Assembly: GCA_038252255.1 (NCBI GenBank)
Contig: JBBSAM010000009.1
Span: forward strand, 62,001 to 126,000
Length of the DNA stretch: 64,000 bases
Direction: 5' to 3'
Source: Chersky-806 sp038252255
Lineage (GTDB): Bacteria; Actinomycetota; Acidimicrobiia; IMCC26256; JAENVU01
In this document: piece by piece, positions 31,749 to 39,722 of the stretch
How the letters are laid out: each line of letters begins with the position of its first letter
Numbering within the stretch: position 1 is the stretch's first letter
Translations under genes and position numbers: made by a program
The notes under the pieces: generated by a model
Databases searched by the model: none
The model's input: only the letters and a program-made list of their open reading frames with translations
Told to the model about the DNA's origin: nothing

Positions 31749-32832
31749 CCGACCAGAGGGGTACCGGTTCGAGGAACCCCTTGAGCATCCGACGTCCGGC
31801 CGGCTCGAAGACGAATGCCGCATCGCTCCCGGCGGCGGTCCGCTCGACGGCCTCCGTCACGAGGATCTCTCCCGGCACCGCGAGATCCGCTATCCGCGAC
31901 GCGAGGTTCACGACTGATCCGTAGTAGTCGCCACCCCGCGCGACGAGCTGTCCGAACCCGACCCCCGCGTGGGGTGACACGCCCGCCTCGCCCCCGAACG
32001 CCTCGACCAGCCGCAGCGCGATCTCACACGCGCTGGTGGGATCCGCATCGATGAACATCACCTCGTCCCCGATGTGCTTCACGATGCGACCGCCCCGCGC
32101 GGCCACCACGTCGTTCGCGCGCGCTTCGAAGCTCTCGACGAAGCCGGCGAGCTCGCCCGGCTCGACGTCCTGGGCGTACGGGGTGAACCCCACGAGGTCC
32201 ACGAAGCCGACTGCCAGCCGGAACATGCCCGGATCCCCGGTCGAGTCGTTGGCCACGCGCTGGCGGTTGATCGCAGCCTGGACGTGCAGCCGGAACAGCC
32301 CGCCCATGAGTGACGGGATCACGTCGAGCGCCTCGACCGCCGCCTCCGACGCCTCGGCGAGGGGTGTTGCTCCCGCGCCTTCTTTCATCAGCGGGCCCTC
32401 GACGTTCACGAGGAACAAGGAGAGCGCGGCGTCGGCGACGCGAGCCATGGACGACCCCACCGCGCGGGTGAACTGGAGCGTCGCCGCCTCGCCGAACATG
32501 CCGGCACCGCCGGCGAAGAGCGAGAAGGTCTCGACGTCGCCCTCCCGGTAGTCGTCGTCGGCGAGCATCAAGCCCGCCGCGAGCGTGACCCGCCGCAACA
32601 GGTCGACGGACACTCCGACCGCGGCCGCGACCACCTGCACCGACATGACACGGCCCGGACGGATGTTCACGTCGGTCGCGGCCGCGTGCAGCGACCCGAT
32701 CTCGTTCGCCGCGATCATCTGCGCTATCGAGATGCCGCGCGAGTCCAGGTGCTCGAGCAACGTGAGTCGATCCGCCGCGTCCGGCGCCTCGGGATCGTAG
32801 AGACCGGCGGCCCGGAACTCGGCGGCGTCCAT
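31723..32832 (-). CDS. Class III adenylate cyclase with N-terminal regulatory domain
   Basis: 369 residues. Roughly the first 185 form an all-helical regulatory region like that of the pH-sensing mycobacterial cyclase Rv1264; the rest is the catalytic domain. The residues needed for activity are visible: metal-binding Asp in FVDLVGFT and GDEVMF, the Lys of IVKHIGDE that reads adenine, and the Asn/Arg pair of VVNLASRI. So an active cAMP producer is expected, with no membrane segment. TAGGGT ends 8 nt before the ATG. Downstream effectors are not in this window. Confidence 0.88.
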   Translation of the reverse strand: MDAAEFRAAGLYDPEAPDAADRLTLLEHLDSRGISIAQMIAANEIGSLHAAATDVNIRPGRVMSVQVVAAAVGVSVDLLRRVTLAAGLMLADDDYREGDVETFSLFAGGAGMFGEAATLQFTRAVGSSMARVADAALSLFLVNVEGPLMKEGAGATPLAEASEAAVEALDVIPSLMGGLFRLHVQAAINRQRVANDSTGDPGMFRLAVGFVDLVGFTPYAQDVEPGELAGFVESFEARANDVVAARGGRIVKHIGDEVMFIDADPTSACEIALRLVEAFGGEAGVSPHAGVGFGQLVARGGDYYGSVVNLASRIADLAVPGEILVTEAVERTAAGSDAAFVFEPAGRRMLKGFLEPVPLWSVRRSRPAP

Positions 32833-32868
32833 CGATCGCGACCCTAGGGGCTACTTCTCCGCGGCGCT

Positions 32869-34527
32869 CTACTTGCCGGGTCGCTCCGCGGTCCGCACTT
32901 CGTGCCCGCTCCCCGCTGCGCTCTTTGCCAATTCCTTGGCCCACGGGTAGTCGGGCTTGCCACTCGGTGCGCGGCTGATCTGGTCCACGAGGAACACCTG
33001 CTTCGGCGCCTTGTACGCCGCGATCTGGGTGCGGCAGTGCGCGTCGAGCTCCGCGACCGACGGCGTGCGGCCCTCGCGGGGCTGCACCACGGCCGTGACC
33101 CGCTCGCCCCACCGCTCGTCCGGTACTCCCACGACGAGAACGTCGAAGACGTCCGGGTGCGACTTCAGCACGCCCTCCACCTCTTCGGGGAAGACCTTCT
33201 CGCCGCCGGTGTTGATCACGATCGATCCGCGGCCGAGCAACGTCACCTGCCCGTCCGCCTCGACGGTCGCGAAGTCGCCGGGGATCGCGTACCGAACGCC
33301 GTCGACCTCGATGAAGGTCTGCGCGCTGCGCTCCGGGTCCTTGTAGTAGCCGAGCGGGATGTTGCCGGTGCGCGCCACGCGCCCGATCTTCCCCGAGCCA
33401 GGCTCGATGAGGTTCAGATCGTCGTCGACCACGATCGAGTCACGCGACGGCTTCACGGTCGCCGGACCGCCATGGGACTTCTCGCCCTTCTCCGCGATCT
33501 TGATGCCGTTCATGCCCGTCTCGGTCGCGCCGATCGAATCGACCACCAGGATGTTCGGGAGCAGCTTCATCAGCTGGTCCTTGATCGACTGGGAGAAGAT
33601 CGCCGCGCTCGACCCTATGGAGACGAGCGACGAGAGGTCGAGCTCCTCGTGCAGCTGCTCGAGGGAGTCGGCGAGCGGGCGCGCCATCGCGTCGCCGGTG
33701 ATGCCGAGGACGTTCACCTTCTCGCGCGCCACGAGCCGCCAGACCTGCTCGGCGTCGAACTTCGGCGTGAGCACCGTGGTGTCGCCGTGGATGAGCCCCC
33801 GGATGGTGGACACCTGTCCGGCACCGTGCATGAGCGGCGCCGCCGGCAGCATCACTCCGGGTCCGGCGCTCGCCGCGGCCCGATCGCGCAACGCTTCGGG
33901 CCGGTCGATCTTCTCGTTGCTGTACGCGTCGATGCCCCCGCACAGCGCGAAGAAGATGTCTTCCTGCCGCCACATCACGCCCTTCGGCATGCCGGTGGTT
34001 CCACCGGTGTAGATCATGTGGATGTCGTCGTTGGAGCGTTCGGGGAAGTCGCGCTCCGCGGTGGCCGCGGCGATCGCGGCTTCGTAGTCCACGAACTCGA
34101 GCCCCTCGACGCTCGCCCCGCTGCCGTCGTCGGCGATCAGGATGTGACGCAGCTGCGGCAGGTCAGCGCGGATCGCGGCCACGCGCGGCGCGAACTCCCG
34201 CTGCAGGATCAACCCGGCGAGATCGGCGTTGTCGCAGAGGTAGCGGAGCTCGGCCTCGACGTACCGGTAGTTGACGTTCACCGGGACGGCGCGCAGCTTG
34301 TAGAGCGCCATCATCCCCTCGACCCACTCCGGACCGTTGTACGCGTAGATCCCCACGTGGTCTCCCGCGTTGATCCCCGCGTCACGCAGGTGGTGGGCGA
34401 GCCGGTTCGACCGGTCCTCGATCTCGGCGAACGTGCGCCGCGTGTCGCCGACGACGAGCGCGGTGCGATCCGGGTAGAGGTCGACGATCGCCTCGAACAG
34501 GTCAGCGAAGTTGTAATGCATTGGCAT
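32869..34527 (-). CDS. Fatty-acid/steroid acyl-CoA synthetase (FadD19/FadD17-like)
   Basis: 552-residue AMP-forming ligase: P-loop YTGGTTGMPKGVMW, adenine site SIGATETG, hinge GRGSIVINTGGEKVFPEEVE and the final catalytic Lys in RAPSGKPDYPW. The VMWRQEDIFFA stretch resembles mycobacterial FadD17/FadD19, the latter a sterol side-chain CoA ligase; this is a resemblance, not proof. TAGTCT ends 6 nt before the ATG and runs straight into a KstR-like operator, so the TetR gene upstream probably represses it. Confidence 0.9.
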   Translation of the reverse strand: MPMHYNFADLFEAIVDLYPDRTALVVGDTRRTFAEIEDRSNRLAHHLRDAGINAGDHVGIYAYNGPEWVEGMMALYKLRAVPVNVNYRYVEAELRYLCDNADLAGLILQREFAPRVAAIRADLPQLRHILIADDGSGASVEGLEFVDYEAAIAAATAERDFPERSNDDIHMIYTGGTTGMPKGVMWRQEDIFFALCGGIDAYSNEKIDRPEALRDRAAASAGPGVMLPAAPLMHGAGQVSTIRGLIHGDTTVLTPKFDAEQVWRLVAREKVNVLGITGDAMARPLADSLEQLHEELDLSSLVSIGSSAAIFSQSIKDQLMKLLPNILVVDSIGATETGMNGIKIAEKGEKSHGGPATVKPSRDSIVVDDDLNLIEPGSGKIGRVARTGNIPLGYYKDPERSAQTFIEVDGVRYAIPGDFATVEADGQVTLLGRGSIVINTGGEKVFPEEVEGVLKSHPDVFDVLVVGVPDERWGERVTAVVQPREGRTPSVAELDAHCRTQIAAYKAPKQVFLVDQISRAPSGKPDYPWAKELAKSAAGSGHEVRTAERPGK

Positions 34528-34537
34528 GGCCTGAGAC

Positions 34538-34551
34538 TAGAACAGGTTTCA
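34538..34551. promoter_or_regulatory. KstR-like operator upstream of the acyl-CoA synthetase
   Basis: TAGAACAGGTTTCA fits the KstR consensus TNNAACNNGTTNNA at every fixed position. On the minus strand its last TA is the beginning of the -10 hexamer TAGTCT of the fadD gene, so a bound repressor would cover the promoter. Confidence 0.72.
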
Positions 34552-34558
34552 GGTTCGG

Positions 34559-35146
34559 TTAGATGAGCATCCGCGTCGCTCGTTCGAGGTCGTCGCCGAC
34601 CACCTCGGGGCCGTCGACGCCTCCGACCCAGCCGATCAGCGACGAGAGCCACACCTGGCTCAGTACCCGGGCCACCGCCCGGTCCCGCTCGCTCGGCTCC
34701 CCCTCGTGCATCGCGCGGGTGATGATGTCGGTCATCGCCTGGCTGACCCGCCGCACCGCGTCCGCCTCGTCGGTCTGGGCCGAGCCGAGCGCGCGGACCA
34801 TCGCCGCGGTCGCCTCCGGTCGCTTGACCAACACGTTGCACGCGCGACGGAGGACGTCGACGACGCGGTCCGCCGCGGTCTCACCCGTCGGCGGTCGGTT
34901 GAGCAGACCGGCGCCGAGCGCCTCCACCTGGCCCACGTTCGCCTCGAGGAGCAACCGCTCCTTGCTGGAGAAGTAGCGGTACACGGTTCCGAGCGCGACG
35001 CCGGCCTCGGTCGCGACGTCGCGCATCTGCACCGCGTCGAAGCCGCCCTTGTCGGCGAGCGCCAACGTCGCGTCGAGCACCCGCTTGCGCCGCGCCGCCT
35101 GGTTGCGCGCGAGTGCGCCGTCCTCGGGCGCCCCGTCGTTGCTCAT
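34559..35146 (-). CDS. TetR family regulator, probable lipid-responsive repressor
   Basis: 195 residues. The N-terminal helix-turn-helix spans about residues 20-60 (FDAVQMRDVATEAGVALGTVYRYFSSKERLL), and the remaining helical part would bind a ligand, perhaps an acyl-CoA. It is flanked by two copies of AGAACAGGTTTC, one in its own divergent promoter region and one before the acyl-CoA synthetase, which indicates autoregulation and local control. ATG 35146 is chosen as the start of the normal TetR N terminus; the frame is open upstream as antisense of the hydrolase gene. Confidence 0.9.
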   Translation of the reverse strand: MSNDGAPEDGALARNQAARRKRVLDATLALADKGGFDAVQMRDVATEAGVALGTVYRYFSSKERLLLEANVGQVEALGAGLLNRPPTGETAADRVVDVLRRACNVLVKRPEATAAMVRALGSAQTDEADAVRRVSQAMTDIITRAMHEGEPSERDRAVARVLSQVWLSSLIGWVGGVDGPEVVGDDLERATRMLI

Positions 35147-35154
35147 CGCAGAAT

Positions 35155-35168
35155 GAGAACAGGTTTCT
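35155..35168. promoter_or_regulatory. KstR-like operator in the tetR / hydrolase divergent region
   Basis: GAGAACAGGTTTCT carries the AACNNGTT core with the outer T and A replaced. It shares 12 consecutive nt (AGAACAGGTTTC) with the site at 34538. It starts 9 nt from the tetR ATG and lies upstream of the TAGGTT hexamer (35193-35198) of the divergent hydrolase. Confidence 0.68.
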
Positions 35169-35204
35169 ATTTTCCGGTCAATACGACGGCGGTAGGTTGC
35201 GCGC

Positions 35205-36500
35205 ATGACCGATGTTCTGGACACTGCCGACCGCCTGTTCACCGGGGCCCTCGATCCGGCGGAGCACCATCCGTTCAGCCAGTTCGGCGAGCTGGCCGAG
35301 ATCTCCGACACCACCGCCTTCGTCGCCGCGTTCGCGAACGCCGCCGCGTTCTCCACCGATGACGGGCTCGTCGTCGTCGACACGAGCAGCCCGTTCCTGT
35401 GCGGCAAGGTGCACGAGGCGCTGCGCGGGTGGAACGCCGCTCGCCTCGACACCGCGGTGTTCACCCACGGGCACATCGACCACTGCTTCGGTGTGGACCT
35501 GTACGAGGCCGAGGCGACCGCGAACGGCTGGCGGGCGCCGCGAGTCGTGGCGCACGAGGCGATCGCGGACCGCTTCCGGCGGTACGTCGAGACCGCGGGT
35601 TACAACGGGATCATCAACCAGCGGCAGTTCCGCACGCCGCGACCGTTCTGGCCGACCGAGTACCGCTATCCCGACGAGACGTACCGGGACCAGCTCGACC
35701 TCGAGGTCGGTGGGGAGCGCTTCGAGCTGCATCACGCACGAGGCGAGACCGACGATCACACCTGGGTCTGGGTGCCCGATCGGAAGGTCCTCTGCACCGG
35801 CGACCTGTTCATCTGGGCCTCACCGAACTGCGGCAACCCGCAGAAGGTCCAACGGTACGCGATCGAGTGGGCCCGGGCGCTCGACACCATGGCCGCGCTC
35901 GACGCCGAGGTGCTCCTGCCGGGTCATGGGCTCCCGATCATCGGCGCCGATCGGGTCCGGGCCGCGCTCACCGATTCCGCGCGCCTGCTCGAGCACCTCC
36001 ACGTCGAGACGATCAAGCTCATGAACGAAGGCGCCCGGCTCGACGACATCGTGCACACCGTCACCGCCCCCGCCGACCTGATCGCCAAGCCGTACCTCCG
36101 GCCGATCTACGACGAGCCGGAGTTCGTGGTGCGCAACGTCTGGCGGTTGTTCGGCGGCTGGTACGACGGCAACCCGGCGAACCTCAAGCCCGCGTCGGAA
36201 TCCGCGGTGGCCGGTGAGATCGCGCAGCTGGCCGGCGGCGCGGACCGGCTCGCGCAGCGCGCCGTCGCGCTCGCCGAGGGAGGCGACCTTCGCCTGGCCG
36301 GCCATCTCGCGGAGCTCGCCGCGCTCGCCGCACCGGACGACGCGTCGGTCCACCGCGCCCGGGCCGACGTCTTCGAGCGGCGGGTCGAGGCCGAGGCGTC
36401 CACGATGGCCAAGGGGATCTTCGGGTGGGCCGTGGCGGAGTCACGCGAACGGGCCGGTGAGAGCCCGGATGGGCGAAGGGACGGGCAGGCCGCGCAGTAG
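35205..36500 (+). CDS. Metallo-beta-lactamase-fold hydrolase, alkylsulfatase-like
   Basis: 431 residues. The metal-binding THGHIDH motif is at about residues 86-92, with later ligands in ELHHARGETDDHTWVW and LPGHGLPI. NPANLKPASESAVAGEIAQLAGG and the helices after it match the dimerisation domain of SDS-type alkylsulfatases, but the C-terminal sterol-carrier-like domain of full-length enzymes (about 650 residues) is missing. Likely cleaves an ester of a lipid-like molecule. TAGGTT ends 6 nt before the ATG, and the KstR-like operator lies upstream. Confidence 0.83.
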   Translation: MTDVLDTADRLFTGALDPAEHHPFSQFGELAEISDTTAFVAAFANAAAFSTDDGLVVVDTSSPFLCGKVHEALRGWNAARLDTAVFTHGHIDHCFGVDLYEAEATANGWRAPRVVAHEAIADRFRRYVETAGYNGIINQRQFRTPRPFWPTEYRYPDETYRDQLDLEVGGERFELHHARGETDDHTWVWVPDRKVLCTGDLFIWASPNCGNPQKVQRYAIEWARALDTMAALDAEVLLPGHGLPIIGADRVRAALTDSARLLEHLHVETIKLMNEGARLDDIVHTVTAPADLIAKPYLRPIYDEPEFVVRNVWRLFGGWYDGNPANLKPASESAVAGEIAQLAGGADRLAQRAVALAEGGDLRLAGHLAELAALAAPDDASVHRARADVFERRVEAEASTMAKGIFGWAVAESRERAGESPDGRRDGQAAQ

Positions 36501-36543
36501 TCTCGGCGGGTCGCTTTTGCCCCGCGAGGAGCGCTCTTCCCAC

Positions 36544-37491
36544 ATGGCCGACGCCGCCGAGATCCCCCCGGTCCCGCTGCCCGCGCGCCCGGACGACCTC
36601 ACCCCGGAGCGGGGTCGGCGCTCCCTGCCGCTGGCGCTCATCCACTCCGCGAGGCCGAAGCAGTGGGTCAAGAACGTGCTCGTGTTCGCGGCCCCCGCGG
36701 CCGCGGGTGTCCTCAGCGAGCGCACCGCGATCTTCGACACCTTCGTCGCCTTCGTCGCGTTCTGCCTCGCCGCGAGTGGCACGTACTTCCTCAACGACTC
36801 CTTCGACGTCGAAGCCGACCGCCTCCACGCGAAGAAGCGCTTCCGCCCGATCGCCGCCGGCGATCTTCCGATCCGCACCGCGCAGATCGCCGGGGTCGTC
36901 CTGATCGCCTGCGGGATCGGCATCGGGTTCCTGTCCGGATGGAAGCTCCCCGTCGTCATCGCGACGTACATCATCTTCACCACCACGTACTCGATCTGGC
37001 TCAAGCACGTCGCAGTCGTGGACCTGGGAATGGTCGCGGCCGGGTTCGTGCTGCGACTCATCGCCGGCGCGGTCGCGGTCGACGTGCCGATCTCGGTCTG
37101 GTTCTTCATCGTCGGCAGCTTCGGGTCGCTGTTCATGGTCGCAGGGAAGCGCCACGCGGAGTTCGCGGAGCTCGGCGTCGAACGTGCCGGCCACCGGGCC
37201 ACGCTCTCCGAGTACTCGCTCGAGTACCTCGGGTACGTCCGCTCGGTCGCGTCCGGTGTCGCGATGGTCGGCTATTGCCTGTGGGCATTCGAGAAGAGCA
37301 CCGGCAAAGCGGGGGTTCCCTGGTACGAGCTCTCGATCGTCCCCTTCGTCCTCGCGATGCTGCGCTACGCGTTGCTCGTCGAGCGCGGCGAAGGTGGCGC
37401 ACCCGAGGAGCTCGTCCTGCACGACCGGCCGTTGCAGGTCATGGGCGCGCTGTGGGTCGTGGTCGTCGGCATCGGGCTCTATGTCGCCTGA
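36544..37491 (+). CDS. ubiA: Decaprenyl-phosphate phosphoribosyltransferase (UbiA family)
   Basis: 315-residue polytopic UbiA prenyltransferase-fold enzyme. It joins phosphoribosyl pyrophosphate to a polyprenyl phosphate, the first step to decaprenyl-phosphoryl-arabinose. The first Asp-rich motif NDSFDVEADRLH at about residues 84-95, followed by KKRFRPIAAGDL, matches the mycobacterial Rv3806c pattern; SARPKQWVKN near the start is also typical. Leader of about 40 nt with GAGGAGC before the ATG. The next gene starts within its last codons (11-nt overlap). Confidence 0.92.
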   Translation: MADAAEIPPVPLPARPDDLTPERGRRSLPLALIHSARPKQWVKNVLVFAAPAAAGVLSERTAIFDTFVAFVAFCLAASGTYFLNDSFDVEADRLHAKKRFRPIAAGDLPIRTAQIAGVVLIACGIGIGFLSGWKLPVVIATYIIFTTTYSIWLKHVAVVDLGMVAAGFVLRLIAGAVAVDVPISVWFFIVGSFGSLFMVAGKRHAEFAELGVERAGHRATLSEYSLEYLGYVRSVASGVAMVGYCLWAFEKSTGKAGVPWYELSIVPFVLAMLRYALLVERGEGGAPEELVLHDRPLQVMGALWVVVVGIGLYVA

Positions 37492-38881
37492 TCCCCTCGC
37501 AGGGCTTCCGGGCGACGACCGGCTCCTGACCGGTTGGGGCGGCACCGCGCCGAGCCGGGCCCGTCTCGTGACGCCGCTCGACGACAACGACGTCAGTCGC
37601 TTGCTGGACGCGGCACCGCCGAGAGGCGTGATCGCGCGCGGCCTGGGCCGCTCGTACGGAGACGTGGCCCTGAACGCCGGGGGCATGGTGCTCGACGCGA
37701 CGGCACTGAGCGGCGTGAAGTCCATCGATCTCGAGCAGGGAATCGTCACCGTCGGCGCCGGAACGAGCCTCGACGCGTTGATGCGCTGGCTGCTACCACG
37801 CGGTTGGTTCGTGCCGGTCACACCCGGCACGCGGTACGTCACGGTGGGCGGCGCGATCGCGTCGGACATCCACGGCAAGGGTCACCACGTCGACGGCACC
37901 TTCGGCAGCCACGTGCACTCACTCACCTTGCTGACCGGCAGTGGTGATCTGCTCACCGTGACCCCGAACGAGACGCCCGAGATCTTCTGGGCCACCACCG
38001 GGGGCATGGGGCTCACCGGCGTGATCCTGGACGCGACCTTCGACCTGATCCCGGTCGAGACCTCGCTCATCTCCGTGGACGAGGAACGCTGCGCGGACCT
38101 GGACCACCTCATGGCGAGCATGAGCGAACGCGACGACCGTTACCGCTACTCGGTCGCGTGGATCGACTGCACCGCGCGCGGTCACTCCATGGGCCGCGGG
38201 ATCCTCGGGCGCGGCGACCACGCGACGCTCGACGAGGTCCCGAAGGCCAAGCGCACCTTCGCCCGCCGTTTCGTCCCGACGGCGCTCGCGGTCGCGCCTC
38301 CCGTGATGCCGTCCGGGCTCATCAACCTGCAGACCGTGCGCGCGTTCAACGAGGTCTGGTTCCGCAAGGCCCGCAAGCACCACGTCGGCGTGCAGTCCAT
38401 CGCGGCGTTCTTCCATCCACTCGACATGGTGGACGGCTGGAACCGCATCTACGGGAGCCGCGGGTGCATCCAGTACCAGTACGTCGTCCCGTTCGGCGCG
38501 GAAGCGACGGTCCGTTACTCCCTCGAGGAGCTCACGAGCACCGGTACCCCGTCGTTCCTTGCCGTGCTCAAGCGATTCGGCGCGCAGAACCCCGGGATGC
38601 TGTCCTTCCCCACGCCCGGTTGGACGCTCGCGGTGGACATCCCCGTCGGTGACCCCGAGCTTCCCCGCCTGCTCGACCGGCTCGACGACGCGGTGCTGGA
38701 AGCCGGCGGGCGGGTGTACCTGGCCAAGGACGCGCGCACCCGGCCCGAGCACCTCGGCATCATGTACCCCCGACTCCCCCAGTGGCGCGACATCCGGGCC
38801 AAGCTCGATCCCGACCGCGTGATCACCTCGGACATGGCTCGCCGCCTGGGCCTCGACGACCCGAACCCGGAGAGACGATGA
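37481..38881 (+). CDS. dprE1: Decaprenylphosphoryl-beta-D-ribose 2'-oxidase
   Basis: 466-residue FAD enzyme (mycobacterial DprE1 is 461). It oxidises the 2'-hydroxyl of decaprenyl-phosphoryl-ribose. RGLGRSYGDVALN and GGAIASDIHGKGHHVDGTFG are the FAD-domain signatures, and Lys416 in YLAKDART corresponds to essential Lys418. The position of Cys387, target of benzothiazinones, is Ala384 here (GWTLAVDIPV). It starts at ATG 37481 inside the end of ubiA and its stop overlaps a small ORF by ATGA. Confidence 0.93.
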   Translation: MSPDPLAGLPGDDRLLTGWGGTAPSRARLVTPLDDNDVSRLLDAAPPRGVIARGLGRSYGDVALNAGGMVLDATALSGVKSIDLEQGIVTVGAGTSLDALMRWLLPRGWFVPVTPGTRYVTVGGAIASDIHGKGHHVDGTFGSHVHSLTLLTGSGDLLTVTPNETPEIFWATTGGMGLTGVILDATFDLIPVETSLISVDEERCADLDHLMASMSERDDRYRYSVAWIDCTARGHSMGRGILGRGDHATLDEVPKAKRTFARRFVPTALAVAPPVMPSGLINLQTVRAFNEVWFRKARKHHVGVQSIAAFFHPLDMVDGWNRIYGSRGCIQYQYVVPFGAEATVRYSLEELTSTGTPSFLAVLKRFGAQNPGMLSFPTPGWTLAVDIPVGDPELPRLLDRLDDAVLEAGGRVYLAKDARTRPEHLGIMYPRLPQWRDIRAKLDPDRVITSDMARRLGLDDPNPERR

Positions 38882-38964
38882 GCGAGCTCAACGTGCACCG
38901 CAGGTCCCCGCGTGCAGCGAGCGGGGGCCGAGCGCCCCGGCGAAGCCAGGAGCGGAAACGATGA
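38878..38964 (+). CDS. Possible 28-codon minicistron between dprE1 and dprE2
   Basis: ATG 38878 overlaps the dprE1 stop (ATGA), and its own TGA overlaps the dprE2 start (ATGA), so a ribosome could pass through all three frames. The predicted peptide is short and basic (starts MSELNVHRRSP, ends QERKR) with no known motif. The stretch also holds two alternative hairpins, and dprE2 has its own AGGAG, so the ORF may be accidental. Confidence 0.3.
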   Translation: MSELNVHRRSPRAASGGRAPRRSQERKR

Positions 38965-39722
38965 TTGACGCAGTAGGTGGCGCCCAGTCGGTGCTGGTGC
39001 TCGGCGGTGGCTCGGAGATCGCGCTCGCGACCGTCCGCAAGCTCATCGCCCGGCGCTGCCGGACCGTCACGCTCGCCGGACGGGACACCGAGGCGCTCGA
39101 ACGATCGGCCAAGGAGCTCGAAGCCGCGGGCGCGACCACCGTGGACGCCGTGGCGTTCGACGCGCTCGACTTCGCGTCGCACGACGGCTTCGTCCGCGAC
39201 CTCGCCGCGAGCCACCCCGACTTCGACCTGGTGATCGTCGCGTTCGGGGTGCTCGGCGATCAGGACCTCGCCGAGACCGACGGGGCGGAAGCCCGCCGGA
39301 TCGTGGACTCGAACTTCACCGGTGCGGTCTCGGTGCTCGTACCGCTGGTCGGCGCGCTGAAGGAGCAGGGTCATGGGACGGTCGTGGTGCTCTCGTCCGT
39401 GGCCGGTGAGCGCGCGCGGAAGTCGAACTTCGTCTACGGGTCGAGCAAGGCGGGCCTCGACGCGTTCTGCCAGGGTCTCGGCGACAGCCTCGTCGGCACC
39501 GGCGTGCGCATCGTCATCGTGCGGCCCGGCTTCGTGCACACGAAGATGACCGAGGGGCTCGAGGCCGCACCTCTCTCTACCGACGCGGACACCGTCGCGG
39601 ATGCGATCGTCGCCGGCCTCGGGCGAGGATCCGAGACGATCTGGGTGCCGGCCCCGCTACGCATCGTCATGTCGGTGCTGCGCCACGTGCCACGCCCGGT
39701 GTTCCGTCGCCTCCCTCTGTGA
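38961..39722 (+). CDS. dprE2: Decaprenylphosphoryl-2-keto-ribose reductase
   Basis: 253-residue SDR that reduces the DprE1 product to decaprenyl-phosphoryl-arabinose. VLVLGGGSEIALATVRKL is the NAD(P) motif in the form seen in DprE2 (GGxSEI), followed by LSSVAGERARKSNFVYGSSKAG with Ser, Tyr and Lys of the active site. The C-terminal tail with HVPRPVFRRLPL is basic and could lie on the membrane. AGGAG stands 8 nt before the ATG. The stop overlaps the HAD gene's GTG. Confidence 0.91.
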   Translation: MIDAVGGAQSVLVLGGGSEIALATVRKLIARRCRTVTLAGRDTEALERSAKELEAAGATTVDAVAFDALDFASHDGFVRDLAASHPDFDLVIVAFGVLGDQDLAETDGAEARRIVDSNFTGAVSVLVPLVGALKEQGHGTVVVLSSVAGERARKSNFVYGSSKAGLDAFCQGLGDSLVGTGVRIVIVRPGFVHTKMTEGLEAAPLSTDADTVADAIVAGLGRGSETIWVPAPLRIVMSVLRHVPRPVFRRLPL

